From Algoriphagus sp. CAU 1675 (GTDB lineage: Bacteria > Bacteroidota > Bacteroidia > Cytophagales > Cyclobacteriaceae): DNA of 64,000 nucleotides. A program made the translations under genes and the position numbers. The stretch spans positions 479,721 to 543,720 of the forward strand of contig NZ_JARHUI010000003.1 of assembly GCF_029222925.1 (NCBI RefSeq), given 5' to 3'. This document shows, in pieces, positions 53,460-62,603 of this stretch (position 1 is the stretch's first letter; each line of letters opens with the position of its first letter). Below the pieces are notes generated by a model. That model saw only the letters and a program-made list of their open reading frames with translations, searched no databases and was not told where the DNA came from.

Positions 53460-54062
53460 ATGAGATTATTTAACAGACTATCAGTTATTGCCCTGCTTAG
53501 CCTTTCATTTGGCTTTTTGTCCTGTGAAAGTGAAGATCCAGTTATGGAAAATGAAGGCGAAGTGATCACAGATGTAAATTTAAATTTCACAGAACTTGAT
53601 GATTCTGGAAACCCGGTCGGACTAACCTTTACATTCAATGCTTCTGATTCTGAAGGGATTGAAATTGGGGGTTCTCCTGTAGTACAGACGGTAACCCTTA
53701 CAAAAGGAAAAACTTACCGAATGGAAATTGAGGTTAAGAACACTATAGAGAACGAGGACATCACTGAAGAAATACTAGAAGAGGCAGCTGAACATCAGTT
53801 TTATTTCTTGGGAACAGCATTTGTTGGTTCCTCTGCACCTTTGACCTACATATATGACGATGAAAGTGGGGAATTGATCGGTGTCAGAGGGATTGTCACA
53901 GTAGAAGAATTCCCAGGATTCAACAATGCTGAAATGAGAATCGTTTTAAGACATGACCTAGATAAAAATTATCCAGGTGCCGATGACCCAAATTTTGAAA
54001 ACTTTGTACTGGCAGGTGGTGAAACTGATTTAGATATTCGTTTCCCTTTAGTCTTGGAATAA
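53460..54062 (+). CDS. Lipoprotein partner of the TonB receptor
   Basis: 200 residues, lipoprotein leader ending FGFLSC (Cys near 21), then an acidic beta-rich domain with no Cys, featuring SEGIEIGGSPVVQTVTLTKGKTY and RIVLRHDLDKNYPGADDPN (D-x-N-rich, possibly metal-binding). It lies 12 bp after the TonB receptor in the same direction. Paired lipoproteins in such loci often cap the receptor or bind the substrate at the surface. I do not recognise a named family. It ends at a very strong bidirectional terminator. Confidence 0.78.
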   Translation: MRLFNRLSVIALLSLSFGFLSCESEDPVMENEGEVITDVNLNFTELDDSGNPVGLTFTFNASDSEGIEIGGSPVVQTVTLTKGKTYRMEIEVKNTIENEDITEEILEEAAEHQFYFLGTAFVGSSAPLTYIYDDESGELIGVRGIVTVEEFPGFNNAEMRIVLRHDLDKNYPGADDPNFENFVLAGGETDLDIRFPLVLE

Positions 54063-54072
54063 AGAACACCAT

Positions 54073-54118
54073 CCACAAAAAAGGCTGCTTCAATAATATG
54101 AAGCAGCCTTTTTTGTGG
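54073..54118. terminator. Bidirectional terminator with 20-bp perfect stem
   Basis: CCACAAAAAAGGCTGCTTCA pairs perfectly with its complement (54099-54118) over a six-base loop, with A6 and T6 tracts inside the stem ends. Serves the convergent lipoprotein genes. Confidence 0.93.
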
Positions 54119-54128
54119 ACGGGTAGTT

Positions 54129-54641
54129 TTAATAACTCTTTCCACAAATGGCAATTTTTTCAGGGTCAAAACCCAGTTCGGCATTGGTACCAATATTGCC
54201 AGCTACTAAAATCACATTATAATCAGGACCTTCATTGGCCAAATGAATCTTCACATGTCCATCAAAAACTTTCATTTGCTCAAATGTGGGAACACTTCCA
54301 TCCGACAATTGTCCGATTTCAGTCACACTTTTGAGACTTTCCGAGGAAACAGGGCTTAACAAAAATGCAATCGGCGCATCCGCTTGCTCATACCCCCCAA
54401 AATGTAAATGTGCGGGAAATGTATAAGCGCCTTCAGACCTTGCCCCTTCCAATTGAATTGTAAATTCCAAAGCCCCACTAGTCAACTCTTGAACAATCAA
54501 GTTTCCAGTGTAATCGAAATCACTGGATTTAAACAACTCAAATTCAAGCTTTTGGCCTGTATACTTATCTGGTTCTTGTTCACCACAGGACCAAAACACC
54601 AAAGATATTAAGGCAAGAAAGAGCAACTTTTTCATTTTCAA
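54129..54641 (-). CDS. Lipoprotein with a single CHRD-like beta domain
   Basis: 170 residues with a lipoprotein leader (LISLVFWSC, Cys near 19). The mature part is beta-rich with YTFPAHLHFGGYEQADAPIAF (an H-x-H motif near 79-81), FEQMKVFDGHVKIHLANEG and VILVAGNIGTN. The layout recalls CHRD/Cu-Zn-SOD-like beta domains, with the H-x-H as a possible metal site, but the other expected histidines are not obvious. Function unknown. It is convergent with the TonB receptor unit and has its own promoter region. Confidence 0.7.
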   Translation of the reverse strand: MKMKKLLFLALISLVFWSCGEQEPDKYTGQKLEFELFKSSDFDYTGNLIVQELTSGALEFTIQLEGARSEGAYTFPAHLHFGGYEQADAPIAFLLSPVSSESLKSVTEIGQLSDGSVPTFEQMKVFDGHVKIHLANEGPDYNVILVAGNIGTNAELGFDPEKIAICGKSY

Positions 54642-54884
54642 TTAGTTTTCATTCAAGTAACGAAAAGTCTTTTGTCCCTGTTCGTTAATTCCTTAAAATT
54701 ATTAATTCAATTGGAATTACCCTTTTTCAAACAGAGAAAGAAACACCTAATTTCCCACGTTCAACATACTAAATCACCTCAGCGGGTTAAAGCAAACCTG
54801 CAGCAAGCTGGATTTCTTGTACAATTATTCACCATGCGGAAGAATCAAACAAAATTTTCCTACCAAATAGGCTACTGAAATTGT

Positions 54885-57344
54885 ATGGAGGATAAACGCT
54901 TGTCAATTGGGTTGGAATATTTCCAAAAAAAGGGCTGGGAAGCTTTTCCTTTCCAGATACAAACCTGGGTGGTCTATCTGGATGGGAAATCCGGGCTTTT
55001 AAATGCACCAACAGGTTCAGGAAAAACCTTCGCTTTATGGTTTCCTGTTATCTTGGATTATATTCAAAAACATCCTGATTCCTGGAAAAACCAACAAAAA
55101 ACAGGAATTCAGTTAATCTGGATTACACCCCTCCGGGCTTTAGCTCAGGACATTCAGATGGCCATGCAAGAGGTCTGCGAAGCTATTGGACTTCCTTGGC
55201 AAGTAGCCGTAAGAAATGGTGACACGGATGCAAAAACCCGCGCATCTCTTAAAAAAAGACCTCCTGAAGTACTGATCACTACCCCTGAGACACTGCACAT
55301 TCTGATTTCACAGAAAGGGCATTCATCACTCTTCCAATCAATACAAGCAATTGTTGTTGACGAATGGCATGAACTTGTAGGTAATAAGCGGGGAGTTCAA
55401 GTTCAACTTGGCATCGAGTACATCCAGTCCCATATTTCTAGATCTTTCCGAAGATGGGCAATATCTGCAACCATTGGCAATCTGGAGGAGGCTACCCAAG
55501 CCCTATTGGGCAGATCACTTCCCATTCATATAATCAAAGCCAAACTTGAAAAGCAGGTGATACTTCGCTCCGTATTTCCTGATGAAATAGAAAAATACCC
55601 ATGGTCTGGACATTTGGGAATCCGAATGCTTGACAAGGTTATCCCTATCATCGAAAGTGCAAGGACGGTTTTGCTTTTCACCAATACCCGATCACAGACT
55701 GAAATTTGGTATCAAAAAATTCTGGAATCAAGACCAGATTGGGCAGGTTGGATTGCAATGCACCACGGTTCTCTCGATATGTCTGTGCGAAGCTGGGTGG
55801 AGCAGGCCCTGCACGAGGGCAAACTCAAACTAGTAGTGTGTACTTCAAGTCTAGACTTAGGAGTTGATTTCAGGCCGGTTGATAAAGTTATTCAGGTAGG
55901 TAGTCCAAAAGGCGTTTCCCGCTTTGTTCAAAGGGCAGGTAGATCTGGACATCAACCCGGGATGCCTTCAGAAATCTTTTTCGTGCCGACCAACTCCTTA
56001 GAACTGATTGAAGCTGCGGCTTTACGAGATGCCATAGAAAAGGAGGAAATGGAATCCCAGTTTACTCCCATCCTACCCTATGATGTACTGATCCAATTTT
56101 TACTCACATTAGCTGTGGGGGATGGCTTTGACAGGGAGAAAATTTACCCAATTATTAAAAAGACCCGCTCCTTTTCAAGCCTCAGCCTGGAAGAAATGGA
56201 CTGGATCATGGACTTTATTACCAAAGGAGGAAGTAGCCTTTCCAGCTACGAGGATTACCAGAAAGTAATTCTAGACGAAGACGGCCTTTATCGGATCAAA
56301 AACAAACGCATCGCGATGAAACATCGGCTTTCAATGGGAACCATCGTTTCAGAGGTCATGATGAAAATCAAATTTAAAAACGGGGCTTACTTGGGAACAG
56401 TTGAAGAGCATTTCATTTCAAAGATGAAAATTGGAGACCGGTTTTTCTTTGCAGGCAGAAGCCTAGAGTTACTCCAGGTCCAGGGACTCAATGCCATTGT
56501 CAAGGTGTCGGAAAAAAAATCCTCAAACGTTGTGAGTTGGATGGGCGCTAGAATGTCCCTTTCTTCCAAGCTTTCAGATAAAATACTCCAAATCTTAAAG
56601 GCATACAACCAAGGCGTTTTTGAGTCAGAAGAGATAATCAGAATCAGTCCCATTTTGGAGCTACAAAGGCGGCTCTCTTTGGTTCCTGACGACAGGACTT
56701 TCCTCATCGAATCCCTTCAAAGCAAACAAGGTTATCATTTATTTTTTTACCCCTTCGAAGGGAGAATGATGCATGAATTGATGAGTGCACTCATCGCTTA
56801 TCGCATTTCCACCAGTTATCCTGTCACCTTTAATATGGCCATGAATGATTATGGTTTCGAATTGCTTTCAGATACTCCCATCCAAATTGAAGAAATTTTG
56901 GAGGAGGACATTTTTAGCCTGAACAATCTTCATGAAGACATCATGCATTGCGTAAATGAAAGTGAAATGACAAGGAGAAAATTCAGGGAAATCGCCAGCA
57001 TCGCGGGCTTGGTATTTCAGGGATATCCCGGAAAACCTACCACATTCAAGCATATACAGGCAAATTCCAGCTTGTTGTTTCAGGTCTTTGAACAGTATGA
57101 TCCAGACAATTTACTTCTCAAACAAGCTCATCAAGAAGCCATCAATCAACAAATGGATCAAGACAAACTGGTAAAAGCAATGCAGAAACTAAGCCGTGTG
57201 AAAATTGTGGTCAAACACCCTGTGCAGTTCACTCCACTTTCCTTCCCGATTATGGTTGACCGATTGAGTAGAACTACAATCTCATCGGAAAGTCTAGAAG
57301 ATCGGATTGCCAAAATTCAGGCCCAGTTCCAGATTCAGGATTAA
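54885..57344 (+). CDS. Lhr-like, ligase-associated DEXH-box helicase
   Basis: 819 residues. SF2 helicase with motif I NAPTGSGKTFALW (about 44), Ia TPLRALAQDI, II VVDEWHELVGNKRG (DEWH, about 163), III SATIGN, IV TNTRSQTEIWYQ, V TSSLDLGVDF and VI VQRAGRSGHQPG, followed by a winged-helix/Lhr core C-terminal region. The opening FQIQTWVVYLDGKSGLLN matches the helicases that co-occur with an ATP-dependent DNA ligase, a beta-lactamase-fold nuclease and a PdeM-like phosphoesterase in a DNA repair island. None of those partners lies in this window, so it looks like an isolated member. Its stop overlaps the convergent trkH stop by four bases. Confidence 0.9.
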   Translation: MEDKRLSIGLEYFQKKGWEAFPFQIQTWVVYLDGKSGLLNAPTGSGKTFALWFPVILDYIQKHPDSWKNQQKTGIQLIWITPLRALAQDIQMAMQEVCEAIGLPWQVAVRNGDTDAKTRASLKKRPPEVLITTPETLHILISQKGHSSLFQSIQAIVVDEWHELVGNKRGVQVQLGIEYIQSHISRSFRRWAISATIGNLEEATQALLGRSLPIHIIKAKLEKQVILRSVFPDEIEKYPWSGHLGIRMLDKVIPIIESARTVLLFTNTRSQTEIWYQKILESRPDWAGWIAMHHGSLDMSVRSWVEQALHEGKLKLVVCTSSLDLGVDFRPVDKVIQVGSPKGVSRFVQRAGRSGHQPGMPSEIFFVPTNSLELIEAAALRDAIEKEEMESQFTPILPYDVLIQFLLTLAVGDGFDREKIYPIIKKTRSFSSLSLEEMDWIMDFITKGGSSLSSYEDYQKVILDEDGLYRIKNKRIAMKHRLSMGTIVSEVMMKIKFKNGAYLGTVEEHFISKMKIGDRFFFAGRSLELLQVQGLNAIVKVSEKKSSNVVSWMGARMSLSSKLSDKILQILKAYNQGVFESEEIIRISPILELQRRLSLVPDDRTFLIESLQSKQGYHLFFYPFEGRMMHELMSALIAYRISTSYPVTFNMAMNDYGFELLSDTPIQIEEILEEDIFSLNNLHEDIMHCVNESEMTRRKFREIASIAGLVFQGYPGKPTTFKHIQANSSLLFQVFEQYDPDNLLLKQAHQEAINQQMDQDKLVKAMQKLSRVKIVVKHPVQFTPLSFPIMVDRLSRTTISSESLEDRIAKIQAQFQIQD

Positions 57345-58789
57345 TTCGCTCTCCAGAAGAATGGAGTAAATAGGATCAGGATAGTGAATAATTCCAATCT
57401 CCCGAGCAACATAAGGAAGGAAAGGAAAACCTTTGCCCCCCCTGAGAAAAACGCAAAATTATCCACTGGACCTACATGACCAATAGCGGGCCCCACATTA
57501 CCAAGACAAGTAGCTACAGCACCCAAAGATGTAGGAAGGTCATAACCCATTAAAGACAGTACCAAAGCCCCAACCACAAAAGTCAGCAGGTAAATCAACA
57601 GGAAGTTCATGATATGGGTGATAATTCGGCCCGTAACCCTATCTCCATTGATCATCAAAGGCACAATTGCCCGTGGATGAACCAATCGTTTAAATTCCAG
57701 CCATGAATTTTTGATAAAGGTGAGGTGTCTGACAAACTTGATTCCACCTGCAGTAGAACCTGCCGAACCACCTAAAAACAACAACATAAAGAAAATAAAA
57801 GTAGCTCCTTGCCCATATTGGGTGTAGTCATCCGTGACAAATCCCGTAGTAGTAACCAGTGATACTACCTGAAAAAGGGATTTTCTAAAGGCAAATTCTG
57901 CATCCACTCCCCCTTTGGCAAAAATTGGATAAAACATCACTACAGAAATCCCAATGACTGCCAGTGTGTAGGTTTTAAATTCATCACTCATTAAAACCCG
58001 CTTAAACTTTCCAACAACCCCAAAATAGATAATTGTGAAGTTGGTCCCTGCCAAAAACATGAAGACAATTGCAACATATTGAATAAATGCAGAGTCGAAA
58101 TAAGCCATTGAGGCATTTTTTGTAGAAAAACCTCCAGTCGCCAAAGTAGTCAGCGCGTGATTAACAGCATCATAAAAGCTCATCCCCCCAACCCAATACA
58201 GAAGCATGGCTGCAACAGTCAAACCAACATATACATACCAGAGTCGCTTGGCAGTTTCTGAAATTCTTGGGTGCACCTTATCGGAGGTTGGTCCGGGGGA
58301 TTCGGCTACGAAAAGCTCAATGCCACCAATCCCCAACAATGGGAAGATTGCAACGGTAAGTACAATAATACCCAAACCACCTATCCACTGGGTCATACTT
58401 CTCCAGAAAAGAAGCCCCTTGGGCATGGCCTCAATATCTGTCAAAATACTTGCGCCTGTTGTGGTAAGTCCAGAAAGAGTTTCAAACAAGGCATCTTCAA
58501 TGGAAAGAATCTGATGACTTAGCAAAAAGGGCAACATCCCAAAAAGTGTCATAAAGAGCCAACTCAGGGCCACAATCAAATACCCTTCTCTTTTCCTGAT
58601 GTTTTGGTCTTGTTTACTAAAGGACAGAAAAGCAACCAAACCAACAAAGCCTGAAATAATCATGGACACCAAAATTGGCCATGGGTTTTCACCGTAATAC
58701 AAAGAGAAAAAAACAGCAGGAAGCATCAAAACCGCAATCAGCACCAAGAGTGCCCCCATGATTTTGGCGATTTCCTTAAAGTGGATCAT
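57341..58789 (-). CDS. trkH: TrkH-type potassium uptake channel subunit
   Basis: 482 residues with the four M1-P-M2 repeats of TrkH/KtrB. The first selectivity loop is FETLSGLTTTGASILTD, the second NHALTTLATGGFSTKNAS, the third VVSLVTTTGFVTDDY and the fourth TCLGNVGPAIGHVG. Single conserved glycines in each loop form the K+ filter. It works with the cytoplasmic TrkA, whose gene stops 3 bp upstream in the same operon. The pair imports potassium driven by membrane potential. Confidence 0.95.
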   Translation of the reverse strand: MIHFKEIAKIMGALLVLIAVLMLPAVFFSLYYGENPWPILVSMIISGFVGLVAFLSFSKQDQNIRKREGYLIVALSWLFMTLFGMLPFLLSHQILSIEDALFETLSGLTTTGASILTDIEAMPKGLLFWRSMTQWIGGLGIIVLTVAIFPLLGIGGIELFVAESPGPTSDKVHPRISETAKRLWYVYVGLTVAAMLLYWVGGMSFYDAVNHALTTLATGGFSTKNASMAYFDSAFIQYVAIVFMFLAGTNFTIIYFGVVGKFKRVLMSDEFKTYTLAVIGISVVMFYPIFAKGGVDAEFAFRKSLFQVVSLVTTTGFVTDDYTQYGQGATFIFFMLLFLGGSAGSTAGGIKFVRHLTFIKNSWLEFKRLVHPRAIVPLMINGDRVTGRIITHIMNFLLIYLLTFVVGALVLSLMGYDLPTSLGAVATCLGNVGPAIGHVGPVDNFAFFSGGAKVFLSFLMLLGRLELFTILILFTPFFWRAN

Positions 58790-58792
58790 AGC

Positions 58793-60139
58793 TTAATGAA
58801 AAAGTTTTTCTAATGAATTCTTTGCTTCCGGCAAAGCCAACACGATGGCTTTATCCTCCATTTGTAACTGAAATTCTCCATCTGGGATAAATACATCTTC
58901 CCCTCTGATCACTCCCGCTACAATCGCTGTATCTGGAAAGTGCAGTTCCTTTAAGGGAAACTTGGTTAAGCGGTTGTTTTTTGTCACCGAATATTGGATA
59001 AACTCTGCATCAACCCCATAAATCCCGGAAACTGCATCTACAGAACCTTTTTTGAGATATCTGGAAATTTCATTTGCCGCAACTAGCTTTTTATTGATCA
59101 GGGAATCCACTCCGATACTATGCGAAATATGGATGTATTCCCGAGTATCAACGTGAGCGATGGTTTTGTATACCCCGTGATTTTTGGCGGTCAAACTGGT
59201 GATAATATTGGTTTCGGAAGAATCCGTAAGAGCCAAAAAGGCATCCATTTGTTCCAGTCCTTCCTCCACTAACAATTCCACATTTTTGAAATCACCATTG
59301 ATTACCAAAGTATTTGGCAGGTTTTCAGCAAGCCATTTACAGCGCTCCTTATCCTTATTGACCAGGGTGACGCGATATTTGTTCTCAAGCTTGAGAGCTG
59401 TCGTCAATGCCATGTCATCACCACCGATAATCATCACATTCCTGATCACTTTCTTTTCCTGCCCAATAAGTTCTAGGATAGTTTCAGTATGCTGTTTATT
59501 TGATATAAAAAACACATGATCATGATTTCTAATGATTGTACTTCCTCTGGGAATCATGGTTTTTTGATCCCGAAGAATGGCAATAATTCGAATATCCTCA
59601 AAAATTGGATTGGATTTCATGTCCATAATCCTCTGATTCACCAAAGGGTTGGATTGATCCAGAGTTACCCCGACAATATTGAGTTTACCACCTCCAAAAT
59701 CAAATACTTCCGTAAAACTGGAATTTTCGATCATATTGAAAATCTCCCTGCTGCATAGCATAGTAGGAGAAATCAAATTGTCGATTCCGAGGTTGTGGAA
59801 ATAAGGTAGATTTTCTTCATTAAGATAGGAATGGTTACGCACCCTTGCCATCACACGCTTGGCTCCCAATTGTTTGGCCAATACAGCTGCAACAATATTG
59901 GTTTTTTCAGAAGTTGTAACTGCAAGCACCATACTTGCATTTTCAACATTTGCCCGCTTTAGGATTTCAAGAGAAGTAGCATCTCCCATTACTGTCAATA
60001 CATCCAGTTTGGAAGAAACGTAGTCTAAAACTTCCCGCTCAGTATCTATTAGCGTTATATCCTTGTTTTCGTAACTCAATTGCTCGGCCAGGTGGTAACC
60101 CATGTCTCCTGCTCCAGCAATTACGATATGCATCCCCAT
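58793..60139 (-). CDS. trkA: TrkA potassium uptake regulator
   Basis: 448 residues with two RCK units. The first Rossmann site is IVIAGAGDMGYHLAEQL (about 5-21), the second starts near 230 with VMIIGGDDMALTTALKLE, and TrkA_C domains follow each. The protein binds NAD(H) and ATP/ADP and gates the TrkH channel. It is the first gene of the trkA-trkH pair, with a TACTTTTG promoter element 32 bp before its start. Confidence 0.95.
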   Translation of the reverse strand: MGMHIVIAGAGDMGYHLAEQLSYENKDITLIDTEREVLDYVSSKLDVLTVMGDATSLEILKRANVENASMVLAVTTSEKTNIVAAVLAKQLGAKRVMARVRNHSYLNEENLPYFHNLGIDNLISPTMLCSREIFNMIENSSFTEVFDFGGGKLNIVGVTLDQSNPLVNQRIMDMKSNPIFEDIRIIAILRDQKTMIPRGSTIIRNHDHVFFISNKQHTETILELIGQEKKVIRNVMIIGGDDMALTTALKLENKYRVTLVNKDKERCKWLAENLPNTLVINGDFKNVELLVEEGLEQMDAFLALTDSSETNIITSLTAKNHGVYKTIAHVDTREYIHISHSIGVDSLINKKLVAANEISRYLKKGSVDAVSGIYGVDAEFIQYSVTKNNRLTKFPLKELHFPDTAIVAGVIRGEDVFIPDGEFQLQMEDKAIVLALPEAKNSLEKLFH

Positions 60140-60170
60140 AGTCGATAATCTGGTGATTATAAAGAAGGTG

Positions 60171-60178
60171 CAAAAGTA
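60171..60178 (-). promoter_or_regulatory. -7 element, putative trkA promoter, beside a dyad
   Basis: TACTTTTG on the minus strand is a perfect TAnnTTTG match 32 bp before trkA. Just upstream, ATGCT-TATC-AGCAT (60191-60204) is a dyad that covers the -33 region and could be an operator. Confidence 0.45.
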
Positions 60179-60277
60179 ATATCTTTCTATATGCTTATCA
60201 GCATTTTACGTATTTCTTTCGCATCTAGGTGACTAAAGTAATAAAGCAAAAAGTCAAAAATCGAATTTTTAGGATTT

Positions 60278-61522
60278 TTATTCTTCCAATAAGCGGGAGC
60301 TTTCACCTTCCGGAAGCTCTTGGACTTCCTTAAGTTTTCTTTGTATGGCTCTGGTTCGAACCCCAACCAGTTTGTCCAATTCGGAATTAGCTTCATTCAG
60401 CTTTTTCTGGGTTTTTTCGATCAGTTCACCGAATTTTCCAAACTCAGTTTTAATTGCTCCAAGAATTTGCCAAACTTCTGAGCTCCTTTTTTGGATAGCC
60501 AGAGTCCTAAAACCCATTTGCAGACTGTTCAAAATCGCTGAAAGTGTGGTAGGCCCTGTTACCAAAACTTTATATTCCTGTTGTAGCCATTGGGCCAGAC
60601 CAGGTTCCCGAAGTACTTCAGCATAGAGACTTTCTACAGGCAAAAACAAAATGGCAAAATCCGTGGTATGGGGAGGATGGATATATTTGGCCTGAATGTC
60701 CTGGGCTGCTTTTTTCACTGCCTTGAGAAGTTCTGATCGATGAAGCTCTATATTTCCCTTTGAAGCCGATTCATAGGCATCCACCAATCTCAGATAGGAT
60801 TCTTGAGGGAATTTGGAATCAATGGGTAACAAAACTGGCTCATCCTGTCCGGGCATTTTCACGGCAAATTCCACCCTTTCCCGATTTCCTTTTCCGACAG
60901 CTGCATTGACTTCATATTGGTCAGGAGTCAACAGGTTTTCCAAAATTGCATGCAACTGATACTCTCCCAATACGCCCCTGCTTTTCACATTGCTAAGCAC
61001 CCTTTTCAAATCGCCCACTCCATTTGCCAGATTCTGCATTTCACCCAATCCCTTTTGTACAGCTTGCAGTTGATTGCTGACCATTTCGAAAGACTGTCCC
61101 AATCGTGTCTCCAGGGTTTTTTGGAGCTTTTCATCTACAGTTTCCCTGATTTTCTCTAAACGCAATTCTGTAGACCTCATTAATTCCTCCTGACTACGGT
61201 TCAAATCCCGGAATTTTTCCCTTTGAAGATTATTGAAATCCTGAACATTTTGCCGAAAAACATCCCCGAAGGATTTGAGGGCTTCTTTTTGAACTTGAGA
61301 ATTACTGTGAAGAGAATTGAAAACCAACTGAAACTGGGAGACTAAATTTTCCCTATTTTCTTTTCTTGCCAGGGCCAATCCTGTTTCCATATCCCGCTTC
61401 AAGTCTATAAGTTGAGATTGAAGGATCTCATGCCCAGCCCCTTTCTTTCGGTCCGACAAAAACAGAACTAGGAATGTAACTTGAACTAACAGAACTATTA
61501 AGAGTAAAATTTCAGTCTGCAT
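60278..61522 (-). CDS. rmuC: RmuC family DNA recombination protein
   Basis: 414 residues. An N-terminal membrane span (about 3-23) is followed by a long coiled coil (about 30-165) and then the RmuC nuclease-like core with GVLGEYQLHAILENLL, VLLPIDSKFPQESYLRLVDAYE (Asp/Lys core, about 228-250), FLPVESLYAEVL and LVTGPTTLSAILNSLQMGFRTL. RmuC proteins limit inversion at short inverted repeats and belong to the PD-(D/E)xK-like group. The gene start overlaps the end of the alpha/beta hydrolase gene by 11 bp. Confidence 0.93.
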   Translation of the reverse strand: MQTEILLLIVLLVQVTFLVLFLSDRKKGAGHEILQSQLIDLKRDMETGLALARKENRENLVSQFQLVFNSLHSNSQVQKEALKSFGDVFRQNVQDFNNLQREKFRDLNRSQEELMRSTELRLEKIRETVDEKLQKTLETRLGQSFEMVSNQLQAVQKGLGEMQNLANGVGDLKRVLSNVKSRGVLGEYQLHAILENLLTPDQYEVNAAVGKGNRERVEFAVKMPGQDEPVLLPIDSKFPQESYLRLVDAYESASKGNIELHRSELLKAVKKAAQDIQAKYIHPPHTTDFAILFLPVESLYAEVLREPGLAQWLQQEYKVLVTGPTTLSAILNSLQMGFRTLAIQKRSSEVWQILGAIKTEFGKFGELIEKTQKKLNEANSELDKLVGVRTRAIQRKLKEVQELPEGESSRLLEE

Positions 61523-62519
61523 CAGTGATAAATTTTGGTTCCTGAAGGTAGTCTTTCCTCACCTCCACCCCTAAAAAGGAAAGGTATTCTGCGACAGATG
61601 ATGTCGGGGTTTCCTCCATAGGAAAACGTCCCGAATCTTCGTACACAACCAAATGGGAACTTGGTATTTCCTTTTGGAACAGTCTCCCCAAATCCCCGGA
61701 ATAGTTCGGATCCTTTGATCCCCACATGATCAAAGTAGGCATATCCAAGCGAGAAAAATCAACGATGTTATCATCATCTTGTAAAAGTCTATCAACCGCA
61801 GCCTCACGATTTCCGGTTCTTAACATAAGTTCAAAATAGCGATTGAGTACCTGTTTACTGATTTTAGTTTCATCCATATACAATTTTTCGAGATTCATGG
61901 CAAATAGAAACTTCGGGGTACATTTCAGCAAAAGATTGGTGAATAAAGGATGCTTTAATATTCTTCTCTCCCATTTATTACTTGATTTGGTTTGATCCTC
62001 AAATTGTCTTGGCTTGGGTTCAGGTACACCAGTTGGGTTTATTAAGTTTAAAGTCAATACTTGGTCAGGGCGATTAGAAGCCACATGAAGAGCCACCTCT
62101 CCTCCCATTCCATTCCCTGCAAGATGAAATCTGGATAGATTAAGTTTCTCCGCCAATCTCAAAACAAGCTGGCTATAGTCATCCATTCCATATCGCATCA
62201 ACTCATCTGGACCTGTCAAACCATGACCCGGCAAATCCAGAGATATTGTCAGAAAATATGGGCTCAATTCTGCTTGCCAAGCTTCCCAGGTATGCAAGGA
62301 GGAAAAACTTCCATGGATCAAAAATATAGGTTCCCCTTTGCCCTTGATCCTTACATGTAAATTGACTCCATCTACATCGATGAAATGGGATTCCGCAGTG
62401 CTGTATTTTTCAATCAGGGACTCGGAGGGTATATCATTTTTATAAAGCAACAAGAGGAAAAAAATCAGGCTCAAAGCCAGGCCCAAGAATATTTTTCCGA
62501 TTAGTTGAATCAACTTCAT
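61512..62519 (-). CDS. Membrane-anchored alpha/beta hydrolase-fold protein lacking Ser and His catalytic residues
   Basis: 335 residues from ATG 62519 (MKLIQLIGKIFLGL), with an N-terminal membrane anchor (about 8-26). The fold is a standard alpha/beta hydrolase: LIHGSFSSLHTW (oxyanion loop), DLPGHGLTG, the nucleophile elbow and a C-terminal MWGSKDPNYSG. However the elbow reads AGNGMGGEVA, with Gly137 where Ser is expected, and the histidine loop reads EDSGRFPMEE, with Arg298 in place of His. Both codons are clear in the DNA (GGA and CGT). It is therefore probably not a serine hydrolase but a binding protein or pseudoenzyme. The frame is intact throughout, so the protein seems to be maintained. 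Confidence 0.85.
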   Translation of the reverse strand: MKLIQLIGKIFLGLALSLIFFLLLLYKNDIPSESLIEKYSTAESHFIDVDGVNLHVRIKGKGEPIFLIHGSFSSLHTWEAWQAELSPYFLTISLDLPGHGLTGPDELMRYGMDDYSQLVLRLAEKLNLSRFHLAGNGMGGEVALHVASNRPDQVLTLNLINPTGVPEPKPRQFEDQTKSSNKWERRILKHPLFTNLLLKCTPKFLFAMNLEKLYMDETKISKQVLNRYFELMLRTGNREAAVDRLLQDDDNIVDFSRLDMPTLIMWGSKDPNYSGDLGRLFQKEIPSSHLVVYEDSGRFPMEETPTSSVAEYLSFLGVEVRKDYLQEPKFITDAD

Positions 62520-62603
62520 AATTGAAAAGCAGGAATGAAAGGATAAGGGAGGGAATAGCAAATATTCTTCCTAAAACATTATTTTGCCGAAAAAGAATAA
62601 AAA

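Noticed and set aside
54672..54878. 68-codon plus-strand frame before the helicase gene
   Set aside because: Peptide is basic, low in protein-like pattern and without a ribosome site; treated as chance.
60187..60396. Minus-strand frame overlapping the end of rmuC
   Set aside because: It mostly runs in another frame of rmuC, and the remaining part has no recognisable features.
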